Below are positions 63,475 through 64,000 of a DNA stretch of 64,000 nucleotides, piece by piece. Below the pieces are notes generated by a model. That model made no database searches. It was not told the origin of the DNA and worked only from the letters and a program-made list of their open reading frames with translations. The DNA is taken from the NCBI RefSeq assembly GCF_024655565.1, contig NZ_JANKOF010000009.1, positions 19,717-83,716 of the forward strand. Reading direction: 5' to 3'. The translations under genes and the position numbers were made by a program. The DNA comes from Nitratireductor sp. ZSWI3 (lineage in GTDB: Bacteria; Pseudomonadota; Alphaproteobacteria; Rhizobiales; Rhizobiaceae). The first letter of the stretch is position 1. Each line of letters opens with the position of its first letter.

Positions 63475-64000
63475 GGCCGTGCCTCCCTGAGTGCGCCGAC
63501 GCGGTCGAGCCAGACGGAGAAGCCGACGCCGGGAATGGGCGCCTCGGCGCCGAGCAGAGTGAGAAGCCGGTCGTAGCGGCCGCCGCCGACGAGCGGCTGC
63601 TGCCCGCCTTGCGCGCTGATCTCGAAGATGAAGCCGGTGTAGTAGTCGAGCGGCCGGCCGAAGCCCGCATCATAGGTCAGCGCTTCGAGAGGCAGGCCCT
63701 CCTCGGCGATGCGCGCGGCGCGGGCATCGAAAGCCTCCAGCGCCTCATCGAGGATGAGGCCGTTGTCGGCAGCGAAGGCGGCGAGGCGCCGGCCGGCATC
63801 CGACAGGGGCGCTTCGAGCGCCACGAAGCTCTTCAACGCGTCCATCGCCTCGTCGGTGAGGCGCACGCTGCGCAGCTCGGCCTTCTCGATCAGGCGGCGG
63901 GCGATCTCCTGCGGCGTGCGGCCCGCCGACGGCGACAGGCCGGCCTCCTCCATCACCGTGGCGACATGGGCGGCAAGGCCGTCCTCCTCGCCGCGCGCAA
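63471..64000 (-). CDS. hisZ: ATP phosphoribosyltransferase regulatory subunit (5' part outside the window)
   Basis: The frame stays open to the right edge, so the N-terminus of this minus-strand gene lies beyond the window. Visible part: a variable helical region, then the HisS-like C-terminal segment with [35 protein letters not shown] and [11 protein letters not shown]. Without the N-terminal part the HisZ assignment rests on this sequence plus the coupling to short-form hisG. Confidence 0.9.
   Translation of the reverse strand, partial: ARGEEDGLAAHVATVMEEAGLSPSAGRTPQEIARRLIEKAELRSVRLTDEAMDALKSFVALEAPLSDAGRRLAAFAADNGLILDEALEAFDARAARIAEEGLPLEALTYDAGFGRPLDYYTGFIFEISAQGGQQPLVGGGRYDRLLTLLGAEAPIPGVGFSVWLDRVGALREARP

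Overview
The window is about 64 kb of GC-rich chromosome from an alphaproteobacterium, very probably a Hyphomicrobiales (Rhizobiales) member of the Phyllobacteriaceae/Mesorhizobium type. The reasons are the order rpmH-rnpA-yidC-(TetR pair)-engB-msrB-argB followed by dapD-dapE-truA-fmt-def-rmuC, a short-form hisG beside hisZ, an alphaproteobacterial gshA, and several palindromic intergenic repeat families that I recognise from rhizobial genomes. The genus cannot be fixed from the sequence alone.

Layout. 1-6.8 kb: a catabolic/uptake cluster with a TetR regulator, two amidohydrolases, a three-part TRAP transporter and a GAF protein. 7.0 kb: tRNA-Arg(ACG). 7.3-16.3 kb: an orphan histidine kinase, a MerA/Lpd-like flavoprotein with a TVP38 membrane protein, DoxX, fumC, groEL-groES under a CIRCE operator, and tag. 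16.6-28.3 kb: an L,D-transpeptidase, then the glycolate oxidase operon glcD-(AbrB/PIN toxin-antitoxin)-glcE-membrane protein-glcF, DUF3422, a FadR-type regulator and lutABC for lactate oxidation. Together these feed glycolate and lactate into central metabolism. 28.3-34.8 kb: a phosphatase, a conserved unknown protein, an orphan Hsp70, rsmE, gshA and a DUF937 protein. 34.9-41.6 kb: rpmH-rnpA-yidC, a TetR/NmrA-like divergent pair, engB, msrB, argB.

41.7-44.8 kb is the most unusual part. Two tandem paralogous membrane proteins each carry a predicted N-terminal DNA-binding region, one transmembrane helix and an extracytoplasmic domain. The same extracytoplasmic domain occurs alone as a divergently encoded lipoprotein. 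The domain has two cysteines exactly 35 residues apart and an SDGGL motif in all three proteins. Two further small exported proteins follow in locally AT-rich DNA. I read this as a candidate undescribed ToxR-topology envelope-sensing system.

44.8-50.9 kb: accessory functions (EamA exporter, HAD nucleotidase, DUF817, a YcnI-PCuAC copper fusion, DUF2946, an exported transthyretin-like protein, a LOG-family protein). 51.1-59.6 kb: lysine biosynthesis (dapD, dapE), a divergent MFS/AsnC pair with a clear operator, truA-fmt-def, and rmuC. 59.8-64 kb: a TAXI-type TRAP transporter and hisZ-hisG, with hisZ cut by the window edge.

Other regulatory structure read directly: sigma70-type promoters for groES, rpmH and the toxin-antitoxin pair, a 12-bp-arm operator over the toxin-antitoxin promoter, rho-independent terminators after groEL, doxX and yidC, and at least five families of dispersed palindromic repeats. 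All functional names rest on recognising sequence motifs by eye. No database search was run.
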